Source: Flaccisagitta enflata (lineage: Eukaryota > Chaetognatha > Sagittoidea > Aphragmophora). Taken from it: a DNA stretch of 64,000 bases. Shown in pieces: positions 1 to 11,611 of the stretch (positions are counted from its first letter, which is position 1; each line of letters opens with the position of its first letter). Below the pieces are notes generated by a model. The model worked only from the letters and a program-made list of their open reading frames with translations, had not been told where the DNA came from and ran no database searches. The position numbers and the translations under genes were made by a program. Location: NCBI GenBank assembly GCA_965153355.1, contig OZ231127.1, positions 93,868,001-93,932,000 on the forward strand. Reading direction: 5' to 3'.

Positions 1-59
1 AATTTAACCTTGAATATTGTAATTGAAAGTGGATCTGGCAGGTAACTACTTATCATCAA

Positions 60-660
60 TTGATTGTTTGGACACACCTGGATGATGTTAAGATTTATTC
101 ATTACATATCACTCAAATCTTGATATGAAGAGTGCTAGTATGACCCATAATCTTTTTCCTTTATAGAATGTCTTTGGCCAGGTCTTTTGAATTGATTTAA
201 GAGCTTTTAAAAAGGTTTGGGGATGATCCTGTTCCACTGTGTGTGTTCAAATTTTGCATACCTATCAATCAAGGAGTAGCTTCACAGTTTTGTTTGTCAT
301 TTCTAAACGGTTAAATTTTCATTAAGCAGTTTGCGCTCATTTTTTTTATTTTTCTTATGTAGATCAATTCTCTCTTAAAAAAAAACTTTCTAGCTGCTCC
401 TGAAGCCAAAATATCCTAAGAAGATGATGTAGCTAATTTTTTTGATTTTCTATTGTTAATATTTTCACAAATTTCAAAAATAGCCGTTTTCACTCTTTTG
501 CTTGCCATTTCTAAATGCTTTAAGCTACAGGAAAGAGAATGCGCTCAATTTGGGTATTTTTGAAACAGATTGATTTCTGTTTTTTTAAAAGTATCTAACG
601 TTTCTAGAAGCCAAGATATCTTTGGTTAAAGGTGTGTCCAAACTTTTTTCCTAGGTAGTA
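60..660. mobile_element. MITE-like element R with short inverted ends
   Basis: GTTTGGACACACCT near 66-80 is matched in reverse complement by AGGTGTGTCCAAAC at about 631-645. Between them two related AT-rich blocks occur as diverged direct copies, each with a 'TTGCCATTTCTAAA'-like motif and 'GCGCTCA'. No coding potential. A single copy in the window, so the boundaries are approximate. Confidence 0.4.
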
Positions 661-965
661 TGTATTTCTTTCATTGATTTAGGCACGAAAAAGGGACTTG
701 CCAAACTCACGCTATCTGTGAGAAGTTGAATGTCATTTTTGTTACAAGTTATCAATTTTGGCATCAGGCAGTTTACCTGACTTCAATTCTTTATTTGTAG
801 CTAAGACATTTTCCTTTTTTCATGGTACTTTTTGCTCCACTTAACTTGGTAACCCTAGTTTAAGATACAGAAAAAGAACAAGGAGGGAATTAGTTGCACC
901 CTTTTGCGGCCCAAAAGGCGCCTTGCTTTGCAGTTTGCACCCCTCCTCATTGCTTTCCTCTTCTG

Positions 966-1252
<287 letters not shown>

Positions 1253-1345
1253 CACCTTGCTCAAAAAGACCCACCTAAGGCCACGCTTGCAAATTAACTT
1301 TGTACCTCTCTCTCTCTCTCTCTCTCTCAACACACACACATACAG

Positions 1346-1545
1346 AATTCTCCAAATTAACAACAACCGTTTGAAGCATTTGCCTCGTGACATTTTCGCC
1401 TTTCTTCATCTCCTGGAAGAGTTGCATTTGAACAATAACCAATTGGAGTCGATTCCAGATGAAACATTTCTCCAATTAAGAAATTTACGATCTTTGTTTC
1501 TCTTCGACAACAAAATAAAACAAATCGAAAGGTCGACTTTTCAAG
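1346..1545 (+). CDS. LRR protein, exon 1 of 6 visible (partial gene)
   Basis: 200 bp exon between acceptor CATACAG and donor GTAAAG. It uses one base to complete a split codon, then 66 codons, and ends in phase 1. The translation starts ILQINNNRLKHLPRDIF and carries two further 24-residue leucine-rich repeats of the LxxLxLxxNxLxxIPxxxFxxL type (LEELHLNNNQLESIP, LRSLFLFDNKIKQIE). This is the extracellular 'typical' LRR class that forms curved binding surfaces. The last codon is completed by exon 2, giving STFQ-GLNQLEVL with perfect repeat spacing, so the 19.4 kb gap is one intron. Unlike the later exons, neither border shows tandem duplication. The gene's start and signal peptide are off the window, so no symbol is given. 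Confidence 0.88.
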
Positions 1546-1614
1546 GTAAAGATTGAAAAAAAAGACACTTGATTGCTTACAACCATGGAAAAGTGATTTT
1601 CCCCATTCTGTTTT

Positions 1615-1745
1615 TGTTTTTATTTCTGTCTCTCTTTCTGTTTCTCTTTCTGTTTCTGTTTCTGTTTCTGTTTTTGTTTCTTGTTTTGTTTTTGGTTTTT
1701 TTTTATTTTTTTTTTCTTTTTCTTTCTTTTTTTTTTTTTTTTGCT
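1615..1745. repeat. T-rich (TTTCTG)n tract
   Basis: Degenerate six-base TTTCTG/TTTTTG repeats followed by poly-T runs, about 70 bp after the exon 1 donor. Confidence 0.8.
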
Positions 1746-2070
1746 TTTGTTTTGTTTTCTGCAATTTACTTACTTATCAGTTTGACCCATTAATAATTAT
1801 GAAACGCAGTCCTCTACTTTTCTTTATTCTGACAAAATGCCTCTAAATTCACAAACTTGTTCTTTACAGAAATGAATCGCTACATATTATTACATTATGA
1901 TAACGCATTTCTAATCTTGATTTTCTAAAATCTATCGGCAAAAAGACATGTTATCCTTTGTTACAAAACACCGACCAACTCCCAGAGGCTCCCTACCATC
2001 AAAGAGTTCCTCTTCTTATAATGGGCTGCCTTTACTCAGTCTCCACGGGACCCATGAGTTCCTTCTTGGG

Positions 2071-3175
2071 CAGCGGCCAAGGGGTAAATTTTCATATGTC
2101 CGTCTGTGCATCCTTCCCCCCCCCCCCTCAAGCTTCTCAAGTCTCAAATTGCCATTGAATAACATGGAAAATTGCAAACTTCCCATTGAATGGAATGAAA
2201 AGTTTCCAAAAAAAAAAGGAAAAAAAAAACAGTCGCCCAAAGGCAATATGTGGTCAGTGAAACCCGTTGCCCTGCTTTACGTGGTTGTGAATTGGAATGA
2301 AAGGATGTGGGGCAGTGGCCCCAAAGGGGACAATGTCCTGTAGAACACGGGGAAATTTCGATCGTTCATTTAACCCTTTGTCCATCCGTCCGCCTCCCAG
2401 GCCCTCTCAGGCCTGAAATCTGCCCTCTCAGGCCTGAAATCTACCCTCTCATGCCTGAAATCTGCCCTCCCAGGCCTTGATTCTAAGAGAGCAGATTTAA
2501 GGCTTGAGAGATCAGATTCCAGGTATGAGAGGGCAGATTCAAGGCCTGAGAGGGCAGATTTCAGGCTTGAGAGGGCAGATTTCAGGCCTGAGAGGGCCTG
2601 GGAGGCGGACGGATTTAAGCAGATTTAAGGCTTGAGAGATCAGATTCCAGGTATGAGAGGGCAGATTCAAGGCCTGAGAGGGCAGATTTCAGGCCTGAGA
2701 GGGCAGATTAAGGGCCTGAGAGAGCAAATTTCAGGCTGGAGAGGGCAGTTTCACGGCCTGAGAAGGCAGATTCCCCCCCGGGGGGGGCCCCCAAGAACAA
2801 ATAAACAAATAAACAAACGGACAAATGAATGAAAGTCCCCTGTGTTCTACAGGACAACATTCCGTTCGGGACCGCTGCCCAAAAATGCATAATTCCCATG
2901 AATAACTTGAAAAATTGATGAAAAAAAAAGTGAAATTGTTATCAAATATCATGGCAAATTGATGAGAAATTGGAAAAAAAAATGCTTAACTCCCATTAAA
3001 TATCATGGAAAATTGCTCCTAAGGCCTCAAATATGCCTTCTCAGGATGTATGGAAATTCAACCCTCAATTCCTTTGAGGCCATTGCCCTGCTCTCACTCC
3101 ACTTCTTCAGCTCATCACTCCAAGCAGGGCATCGGGTACCGCTGACCATGTGCGGTCCTTGGATGACTTGTTAAA
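2071..3175. mobile_element. Family D elements, one nested in another
   Basis: The outer copy starts with GGGCAGCGGCC at 2071 and ends near 3173 with the family's CATCGGGTACCGCTGACCATG segment. An inner copy (about 2310-2880) starts GGCAGTGGCCCCAAAGGGG, has 'TGTCCTGTAGAACACGGG', and ends with the reverse complement ('CCTGTGTTCTACAGGACA', then GCTGCCC). Its interior is a roughly 20 bp satellite (CTCTCAGGCCTGAAATCTG) that switches orientation near 2485, so it forms a palindrome. The outer copy's own interior is a 'CCCATTGAATAACATGG' type repeat. No ORF with protein-like composition. Confidence 0.7.
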
Positions 3176-3896
3176 CATGGTCTGTCTATCCTTACGCATG
3201 GTCTGTCTTTCCTCAGGCTCCATGGGACCCCTAGTAAATATGAGTTTCTTTTCAAGCTTGGGCTCTTCTCGTTGCTCTTCTTCCAAAAGATCGTCCATCA
3301 TCGTCAAAATCGAAAATTGGCCGCGTTTGCGTTGTGTTAGTCTGTTAGATCTTAAAGTGTGAATCATGTTCGTTTTGTCTAAAATAGGGATAAGTCCGTG
3401 AACGCAAAAATAGTACGTAGTATCGTTCGTTACAGAGATACATTGAATACAAGAAAGATTTCACCCAATATGACCAACCAGAATTATATTGCGAGTGCAA
3501 TAATTGTTGCACAAATGTTGAAAGAATGTTCAATAATCACTATGTCGCCCTTCCAAAACATCATGCTTTCTGCCGACAGACCTACCAGCCTACCTACCTA
3601 CCTACCTACCTACAGACGGACACATCCACCTCCAAAATCGCTTGGCAAACAGCTTAAACTTTAAACTACATGAACGTGCTGGCAGATGTCGAGGAATAAT
3701 CTCATTGTTACACAGTTGGCCATATTTAACATAGACCCAACAACTCCAAAAATTGGTCTCTAGCCCGACAAGATAAAAGTGCTCACATATAGGGAAAAGA
3801 AGAAGGAAAAGAGGAGGAAGAAGAAGGAGAGGAAGAAGGAGAAGAAAAGGAGTGATAAATTGCTTTGAAATTACGGGATCACAACGGACTTTCCCC

Positions 3897-3898
<2 letters not shown>

Positions 3899-3964
<66 letters not shown>
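3899..3964. repeat. (CT)33 microsatellite
   Basis: Uninterrupted CT dinucleotides, preceded by a GAGGAAGAAGGA purine block at 3785-3850. Confidence 0.97.
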
Positions 3965-3968
<4 letters not shown>

Positions 3969-4151
3969 TTACTTCTTTTTCAATGAAGATAAGTGAGAAA
4001 AATTGGTTTTTTTTCCTACATTCGTCTTTTATTTAGTCTCTTCTCCTCTTTTCTCTTCGCGGTATGCAAAAGAGGAACTTGAGTGCCCCAGAGTGCGGAA
4101 TGTGTGCGTATAGAGAATTCTACGAGCCCATGCGAATTTGGGAGATTATTT

Positions 4152-4391
4152 CAACAAGGCCGGATACACGGCTACCCCAGTCACGTACGCATTTGAGGTC
4201 ACTTGATAATTTGGCTGGAGCAGTGAGGCCAAAGGTCGCAAAAAACAAAAAGTACAGTGATGGACGACCGACGGACGAACGACGGACGGACGACGGACAG
4301 ACGGATCGGACGACGACGGACGGACGAACGAACGGACGGACCGACCGACCGACAAAGTGGGGTGTAGAGTCGCGTATCACGCGACTAAAAA
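4152..4391 (+). mobile_element. Family A element with terminal hairpin
   Basis: Begins ACAAGGCCGGATACACGGC and ends GTAGAGTCGCGTATCACGCGACTAAAAA. The end can fold into a GTCGCG/CGCGAC hairpin followed by an A tail. Between them lie 'GGAGCAGTGAGG' and a variable GGAC/CGAC simple-repeat tract. Other copies lie at 20588, 30310, 30983, 31222, 43525 and elsewhere. Class unresolved: no A/B box and no terminal inverted repeats. Confidence 0.75.
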
Positions 4392-4564
4392 CAGATGGAG
4401 AGACTTTTTGTGTTGTCCCAAACAATAACTGGTTCTTTCTTTCATGGCGATTTTGAAGAAATATTCGTAACCGCATTAAACATCGTTTCGATATTATCGT
4501 ATCATTATTTTTCAACCCCGAGCACTTTCAAAAGGGACAATTTTTTTTTCATATTGCTGATTTA

Positions 4565-4831
4565 GGGGGCGTTTCTAGTCACAGACAATCGCGTTTTAAC
4601 GGGGCTACTTGTTGCTCGTACGGTTATTCACTTGCACCGCCCACTCCGCTACTCGCCCAAAGCGTTAGGCTTGCCCGCCTGGCTGCATGCTCGCTTCACC
4701 ACTCACCCGTCTCACTGGCTCACTCACTACTCGCCTCCACTCGTGGGACAGTTGAAATTCTTGAATATGTATTCACGCTATCGGTTTCACGGGAAGAAAC
4801 ATGTTTTTTGGTCGTCACCAGAAACACGCCC
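4565..4831 (-). mobile_element. Family M MITE (GGGCGTGTTTCTAGT ends)
   Basis: About 267 bp. One end is GGGGGCGTTTCTAGTCACAG. The other, in reverse complement, reads GGGCGTGTTTCTGGTGACGA, giving imperfect inverted ends of about 16 bp. The interior contains CGCTCACTCACT-like words and 'GTGGGACAGTTGAAATTCTT'. Six copies in the window (also 16289, 17040, 22366, 22595 and 53459), so it is a repeat family. Confidence 0.8.
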
Positions 4832-5129
4832 AGAGTTGTGTAGAGACAGAAAAAAAAAACGCAAGATAAGTATTGTATTCAGAGCTGTTTATTTGTGATA
4901 CATAATTATTGCACTCTTCATAGGTTTTGTTGCGTTTTGTATAAAGTTTTACGATACTTCAATGCCTCCGACTGCATAAAGTTTCACTTTTTTTTGTTCC
5001 AAATTGAAATAAATGACGGGGAAAAAAAATTTATTCAAAAGAAGCACAGAGGAGGAAATAAAGCGATTTGGGACTCGAGCGTGCACAACAACCAAAACAC
5101 ATCCATGAAAGAGAGAAAGAGGAAGAAGG

Positions 5130-6535
5130 CAGGTACAGGCGGAGGAACGAAAAGAGATTGGTTGAAAAAAGGGGTGACGAGTAGCAGGCCAGGCGGAGGG
5201 AGGAATGAAGGAAGGCAGGTAAATGTGGAGGTACAGAAAGAGATTGGTTGAAAAAAAGGGGTGAAGGAGGTGGGTGAAGAGGGGCAGGCCAGGCGGAGGG
5301 AGGAAAGAAGGAAGGCAGGTAAATGTGGAGGTACAGAAAGAGAAAAGGTGAAAGAAGAGGTGAAGAAAGGGGATAAAGAGGAGCATGCCAGGTGGAGAAA
5401 GGGGATGAAGAGGAGCATGCCGGGTGGAGGAAGAAAAAGAGGGAAGCAGCTGAAGGTGAAACAAGGCCAGCACCTTATAGTGGTTGATCGGAAGACCATG
5501 TTACTATGTATTTTTAGAAATATCAATATTTTGAGAAAATTTTTAGGAACTTAAGATTAAATTTTATTAATTTCCAGTGCATGTTCTGTAAGAATGTTAC
5601 TAGTCAAGTAAGGGGTGTCACATGGATACGCCCTGAAATGGCTAAACAAGCAACATTCTTACAGAATATCTGTGGAAAGTTGTATAAGATTTGATCTTAA
5701 GCAATATTCCCTAAAAAAATCTCTCAAAATATTGATATTTTAGCGAGAATACATGGAAAAGTGTTTCCATGGCAACCAGCTATTATGGGGAATTAAGCAT
5801 CCTTTGATTAGTCTATAATCCAAATATCACTCCCCTGGCTTAATTCGTCTTTCCACAATGCTTGCCCCTATTATCTCAAGTCTAGACGTGATCTACTGTA
5901 CAGAATGAGAAAAGGTGAAAGAAGGGGTGGAGGAGGTGGGTGAAGAGGAGCACGCTGGGTGGAGGGAGGAAAGGAGGAAGGCAGGTGAATGTGGAGGTAC
6001 GGAATGAGAAAAGGTGAAAGAAGGAGTGGAGGAGGTGGGTGAAGAGGAGCACGCTGGGTGGAGGGAGGAAAGGAGGAAGGCAGGTGAATGTGGAGGTACG
6101 GAATGAGAAAAGGTGAAAGAAGGAGTGGAGGAGGTGGGTGAAGAGGAGCACGCTGGGTGGAGGGAGGAAAGGAGGAAGGCAGGAAAATGTGGAGGTACGG
6201 AAAGAGAAAAGGTGAAAGAAGGGGTGGAGGAGGTGGGTGAAAAGGGGCAGGCCGGGTGGAGGAAGAAAGGAGATGGGCAGGTGAATGTGGAGGAACAAAA
6301 AGAGATTTGGTGAAAGAAGGGGTGAAGGAGGTGGGTGAAGAGGGGCAGGCCAGGCGGAGGGAGGAAAGAAGGAAGGCAGGTAAATGTGGAGGCACGGAAA
6401 GAGAAAAGGTGAAAGAAGAGGTGAAGAAAGGGGATAAAGAGGAGCATGCCAGGTGGAGAAAGGGGATGAAGAGGAGCATGCCGGGTGGAGGAAGAAAAAG
6501 AGGGAAGCAGCTGAAGGTGAAACAAGGCCAACACC
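5130..6535. repeat. Purine-rich minisatellite, about 99 bp unit, split by an element
   Basis: Units share GGTGAAAGAAGGGGTGGAGG, GGGTGAAGAGG, GGAGGGAGGAAAG and AGGCAGGTGAATGTGGAGG. Clear spacing of 99 bp at 5907, 6006 and 6105. The block 5244-5470 is nearly repeated at 6299-6535, both ending at ACAAGGCCA. A palindromic element occupies 5498-5898 between the arms. Because 99 is divisible by three, minus-strand frames stay open as Pro/Ser/Phe-rich 33-residue repeats. I treat those as by-products. Confidence 0.85.
5498..5898. mobile_element. Truncated foldback element, family E
   Basis: Right end CTAGACGTGATCTACTGTA matches the full palindromic copy at 31714-32279, as do internal words (ACATTCTTACAGAATAT, CTCTCAAAATATTGATA). 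The left arm is cut at about 5498. The right end abuts minisatellite sequence at a TA, consistent with a TA target site. Confidence 0.75.
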
Positions 6536-6773
6536 TTACAGTCGCGTGCGGTTGTTAAGACCATTAGACCAAAAAACTAAAAGACTAAAAGACCAAAAGA
6601 CTAAGAGACTAAATGTAAATTGACTTAAATTAACTTTAAATAACTTAAAATCACTTAAACTAACTGAAAATAGCGTAAAACGATGAAAAAAAGCAAAGTG
6701 TTACCGACCAACCGACAAACAGACGGACAGAGTGGGTTGTAGAGTCGCGTGCACGCGACTAAAAACAGATGGT
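6521..6773 (+). mobile_element. Family A element, A' subtype
   Basis: Starts AACAAGGCCAACACCTTACA with GTCGCGTGCGG. It continues with GACTAAAAGACCAAAAGAC and TTAAATAACTTAAAATCACT and ends GTAGAGTCGCGTGCACGCGACTAAAAA. The same layout in reverse occurs at 44595-44790. Confidence 0.7.
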
Positions 6774-7158
6774 GGGCTGATGAAAGAAGGCTGAAAAAAG
6801 AGGGTGGGCGACAGGTGAAAGAAAATGAAAAGATGGAGTAGAAAAAAGGGCAGGATGTGAGAAGAGGAGAAAGTGCATACGCATTCACTCTTAGTCCATT
6901 TGCTGGAGAGCGATGATTATAACTCAAATGGAAAGGAAACCGTCTGAAGCGGAATGAAATGCAATGGATTAAGTCCTAAATGAAATGGAAAACAGGCAGA
7001 AGCGGAGAATGAAATGAAATGGATTAAGCCCCAAATGAAATGGAAACTCTGCCCAGGCGCGTAATTAATGGAAAATTCCAGGGGAACAACCTGAAGCACC
7101 TTAGAGCTCGATCAAGCGCGTCAGTGAGGGCTAACAGGGCGAACCAACCAGTGTGGAG

Positions 7159-7500
<342 letters not shown>

Positions 7501-7726
7501 AAAGACGTACAAACTGTCAAAAACAGAGCCCATTATAGGGACAGAGCTCAAGGTAGACAAACAGGAACAAGCGGGCAAGGATGAAGAGATTGAAAGAGAA
7601 TGGAAAAGGGAAAGTGGTACTGGAATTTTCAGAGTCGGATTGATGCGAAAGTGTCTCACATTCAAGGAGGTCACCAGGAGAACCGAGTGAATATGTCAAG
7701 AGCTAAATTGTGGAACGAAGAAGACG

Positions 7727-7774
7727 AAGAAAAAGAGGAAGAAGATGAGGAAGTAGATGAAGAAGAAGAAGAAG

Positions 7775-7806
<32 letters not shown>

Positions 7807-7879
7807 GAAGAAGAAGAAGAAGAAAAAGAAGAAGAAGAAGAAGAAGAAGAAGAAGAAGAAGAAGAAGAAGAAGAAGAAG

Positions 7880-7911
<32 letters not shown>

Positions 7912-8115
7912 GAAGAAGAAGAAGAAGAAGAAGAAGAAGAAGAAGAAGAAGAAGAAGAAGAAGAAGAAGAAGAAGAAGAAGAAGAAGAAGAAGAAGAACT
8001 ACAAGAGGAAGAGAAGAAGAAGAAAAAGAAAAAGAAAAAGAAAAAGAAAAAGAAAAAGCAAAAGCAAAAGCAAAAGCAAAAGCAAAAGCAAAAGCAAAAG
8101 CAAAAGCAAAAGAAG
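7727..8115. repeat. (GAA)n tract passing into (AAAAAG/CAAAAG)n
   Basis: About 270 bp of GAA with occasional GTA interruptions, then six-base AAAAAG and CAAAAG repeats. The plus-strand reading is poly-Glu then Lys/Gln, with no flanking protein-like sequence. Not called a gene. Confidence 0.95.
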
Positions 8116-8581
8116 GAGGAAACAGCAACAAGATCGGCGACAAGAAACAAAAAGGAAATAATGAATAAAACTGAAAAACGCCAAACCTAACGCACCGATA
8201 CCTCTCATTATCCTCTAAGGGCCTCCACGGAGAGAGCTAGAGAGGTATAAACGGAAATTAGGATGTGGAAGGTTTCGATTGAAATCAATAACTATATGAA
8301 CAGATGGGAAAGCTTTTCATATTGACAGATTGGAAAATAATCACGCGGACGTATGGGAGCAGATGTTGAGATGAAAAGATGAGATCATGTTTTGAGATTA
8401 ATAGAAGAACAGAAATGACCAAAGTTAAGAAATTTGAAGTTGGATTTTCAGATGGTCGCAACAGATATTAGGAATCGATGGTGAGAAAAAAAAACAGATG
8501 TTCAATTGATGGCAATAAGATTGCTAGGACTTGAATGGGTTAATGTAAAAAGAAACATTCCGATGGGAAAGTTTGAACATC

Positions 8582-8785
8582 TCTTTAGGAGAACAGATGA
8601 GAACAGATGATTAGGTGAACAGATGAGAATAGATGATTAGGTGAACAGATGAGAAAAGATGATTAGGTGAACAGATGAGAACAGATGATTAGGTGAACAG
8701 ATGAGAACAGATGATTAGGTGAACAGATGAGAACAGATGATTAGGTGAACAGATGAGAACAGATGATAAGGTGAACAGATGTAAG
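8582..8785. repeat. 26-bp tandem repeat, about 8 copies
   Basis: Unit GAACAGATGAGAACAGATG plus ATTAGGT. Nearly identical copies in head-to-tail order, so a recent expansion. Confidence 0.92.
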
Positions 8786-8857
8786 ACTGAGATAAAGGAA
8801 TTCGTGTTAAGCGCAGAAAGAACAGAATCATTGAATTCCATCATCCTAGGGTATCTC

Positions 8858-8860
<3 letters not shown>

Positions 8861-8918
<58 letters not shown>
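8861..8918. repeat. (CT)n microsatellite
   Basis: About 57 bp of CT ending TTTCTCTCC. Confidence 0.95.
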
Positions 8919-8924
<6 letters not shown>

Positions 8925-9174
8925 CAAAGTAAATTCTTTTTTAAATTTTTTTACCGGAATGCAAATTCAGTGAAATAAAGAGAGAATGGTATAGCCGATT
9001 TGATTTTAGAAAGTAAATCTAGTTGATAAGAACATAGAACCAGCCAAAACCGCAGCTTTTATCTTGCAAATTGAAGAATAACGATGGGAGCAAAAACCAC
9101 ACAATGCATAAGCTGAAAGATTATCCTGGGGAAAAAAGAGAGAGTGAGAGGGAAAAGAATCTTAGTGAATTACA

Positions 9175-9785
9175 GTTAGTGAATTACAGTATGATTCTTT
9201 TGGAATGCAACATAAGAAACCTATATATCTCCACTCCTGAGCATCATAGCAAGATGTGGATTGCACCATTGGATAGAGCACGAAAAACTATTTTTTCTAT
9301 GTTTTTTCTAATATCATAATGCCTCATAACATATGTCCACCACAATCTCAGTAAAAACGTTGACATCTCTAAAGTCAAGAAATTGGCTGTCTGATTCTCC
9401 CTCCAAAAAGAATGAGGAGGTTCAGTTGGTCAAATAATCAGCAATCATGGGGCTTCTGTGAGATTTTCTGGACATACCTAAGAAAATATTTGTGTTGTGA
9501 TTCAGTTGGCCTCATGATCACCAATTATTTCATGAACGGGTCGTTCTCATCTTTTTTAGAAGCAGAATCAGACAGCCAATTTTGAGATGTTGAAGATGTC
9601 AATGTTTTTACTGGCTTGGTAATAGACATACGTCATATTGCATCATGACATCAGAAAAGACATAGAAAAAATAGTTTTTAGTGCTCTATCCAATGGTGCA
9701 ATCCGCATCTTGCTACAATGCTCAGGAGCGGAGATATATAGGTTTCTTATGTTGCATTTCAAAAGAATCATATTGTAGCTCCAAC
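9175..9785. mobile_element. Foldback element F, arms of about 100-240 bp
   Basis: TTGGAATGCAACATAAGAAA, CCTATATATCTCC and TGAGCATCATAGCAAGATG at 9196-9257 recur in reverse complement at 9700-9780. Matching of the inner arms (CCAATTTTGAGATG against CTCTAAAGTCAAGAAATTGG) is weaker. No ORF of note. The single copy and long arms suggest a foldback transposon or an inverted duplication. Confidence 0.7.
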
Positions 9786-9964
9786 AATTGCTGAAATCAT
9801 TTCCATATCGGGTAACCCCTCAAAACTGTCAACCTCTGGAGTGGACAACAACAGGAGTGGAAGGGGAAAAAGAAAGAAAGAGAAGACGAAAGAAAAGGAA
9901 TAAAGAGAAGGAGGACGAGGAGGAGTATGGAGAGGACAAAACTCGAAAGAAGGACAAGAAACTA

Positions 9965-10490
9965 TTCATCCAAGGATCGCACATGGTCAGCGGTACCCGA
10001 TGCCCTGCTGAGTGATCCAGTGAAGAAATGGAGTGAGAGCAGGGCAGCGGCCCCAAAGAGCCGATGTCCTGTAGAACACAGGGGGGAATTTCGAGACGTC
10101 CGACTGTCCTGAGGGGGCTCTAGATGGCTGATTTATGCCACTGAAGGCATATCTGAGGGTTGGAGGGCATAATTAAGGCTTGGAGAGCAGATTTGAGGTT
10201 TGGCGGGCTGGTTATAAGCTGGGAGGGCTGATTGAAGGTCTGGAGGGCAGATTTGAGGTCTGAGAGGCAGATTTAGGGCCTGGGAGGGGGGCTGATTTGA
10301 AGCCAAGAGGGCTGATTTTTGGCCTCGAGGGCTAAATTGAGTCCTGGGAGGGCTAATTTGAGGCCTTGATGGTCAACGGGGGGGGGGACGGACGGAAGGA
10401 CGGAAGGACGGAAGGACGGAAGGACGGACGTCTCAAAATTCCCCCCTGTGTTCTACAGGACATCGGCCCTTTGGGGCCGCTGCCCAAAAA
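9965..10490. mobile_element. Family D element, complete
   Basis: Left part GGATCGCACATGGTCAGCGG and TACCCGATGCCCTGCT, then GGGCAGCGGCCCCAAAGAGCC and TGTCCTGTAGAACACAGG. The interior is a degenerate satellite of about 20 bp (GGAGGGCAGATTTGAGGTCT). It ends in the reverse complement CCTGTGTTCTACAGGACA and GGGGCCGCTGCCC. A GGACGGAAGGAC tract lies before the right end. Closest relative: 34440-34940. Confidence 0.8.
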
Positions 10491-10539
10491 GCGCTCAGGT
10501 GAGGGAAAGGGGTTTGTTGAGAAACCTCTCAAGGGGAAC

Positions 10540-10990
10540 GCGAGAAGTGGGGGAGGGGGGGGGACGGGGGAGGGACAGTGTGGCGGGAAAGGAACGGGGA
10601 AGGACCAGGAGGGGGGTAGGCAATGTCGACCTCAGAAAAGCTTCTTTTTTTTCCCACTTTTTGTCTTTTTTTGGTGGAACATTCGGCTCACGTTTTGTGC
10701 GAGGTCGAAGTGACGCAGGAAACGAAAATTGGCACTTTTTGGATAATTTCATGGATGTTGGATGTGCGACCCGTTAGAAGGGGAGAAGGGGGGGGAGGAG
10801 AGGACCCGTTAGGGGGGGGGAAGGGGGAGGGCCCGTTGGGGGAAGGGGGGGGGGAGGAGAGGACCCGCTAGAAGGAGAGAAAGGGGAGGAAGAGGACCCT
10901 TTAGGGGGGGAGGGGGGAGGGCCCGTTGGGGGGAGGGGGAAGAGAGGACCCGTAAGGAGGGGGAAGGGGGAGGGCCCGCTGGGAGGGGCG
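10540..10990. repeat. G-rich minisatellite with runs of G
   Basis: Repeats of GGACCCGTTAGG and GGGCCCGTTGGGGGG with many runs of four or more G. The pattern can form G-quadruplexes on the plus strand. Two imperfect periods of about 30-60 bp. A unique stretch lies at 10630-10780. Confidence 0.85.
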
Positions 10991-11044
10991 ACCACGATTG
11001 TGACGATCACGAAGACGACGACGCTGACGACGACGATTATGATA

Positions 11045-11400
11045 GGGGGAGAATAGCTCTGTGGTAGGGAGCCCGCTTGTCACCCACTGGGTTGCGTGTT
11101 CGAGCCTCGCTCATGGCAGGTCCTTTCAGCGGAGGTTTGAAGATCTGCCATCAGGGCGGTGTTCGAGGGGGTTGTTGGATGTTCATTCCAGGTTAAAAGC
11201 TGGCTCAGAAGGGAGGGTAGGCCGTATGACAATACAAGACAACACAATGACACCTGACACACCAGAACTTGGAGTCGAAATACAAACAGGCCAAAGTACA
11301 TGAGCCCAATGTGGTGGCCGTATATCCTCTCGAAAAAGCCGAATCTGTACACATTCCCTCCGGGTAAAACTCCCCGGCAAACAACAACAACAACAACAAC
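11045..11400 (+). mobile_element. tRNA-derived SINE
   Basis: The 5' part has an A-box-like TAGCTCTGTGGTAGGG and a B-box-like GCGTGTTCGAGCCTC at tRNA spacing, as expected for an internal RNA polymerase III promoter. The body is about 250 bp. The 3' end has CTCCGGGTAAAACTCCCCGG, which folds as a CCGGG/CCCGG hairpin, followed by an (ACA)n tail. Partner-LINE type not determined. Not a functional tRNA gene: no intact acceptor stem. Confidence 0.75.
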
Positions 11401-11438
11401 GATTATGACAATATTCACCCTAGTGATTCCCTGGGCTA

Positions 11439-11495
<57 letters not shown>

Positions 11496-11498
11496 CGA
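11380..11498. repeat. (ACA)n tracts after the SINE
   Basis: Two (CAA)n blocks, 11380-11400 and 11440-11496, separated by unique sequence. The first is continuous with the SINE tail. Confidence 0.9.
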
Positions 11499-11611
11499 TG
11501 ACGACAACAATGATATGGCAGACATGAACATTGACGATGAACGATCATGGGGATAGTATCGATTGGAAAATCGCAAAATAACCATCGTCAATCATCAATT
11601 CTAGATTTTCG

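Noticed and set aside
4152-4391. Helitron ends
   Set aside because: The terminal hairpin is suggestive, but there is no TC start and no CTRR a few bases after the hairpin; the A tail directly follows the stem.
5871-6564. Minus-strand Pro/Ser/Phe proteins with 33-residue period
   Set aside because: By-products of a 99-bp minisatellite; no start context, signal or domain.
7600-8190. Glu-rich protein of about 196 residues
   Set aside because: Pure GAA and AAAAAG microsatellite with no independent coding evidence.
11045-11120. Functional tRNA gene
   Set aside because: A and B boxes are present but the stems are degenerate and the unit continues into a SINE body and tail.
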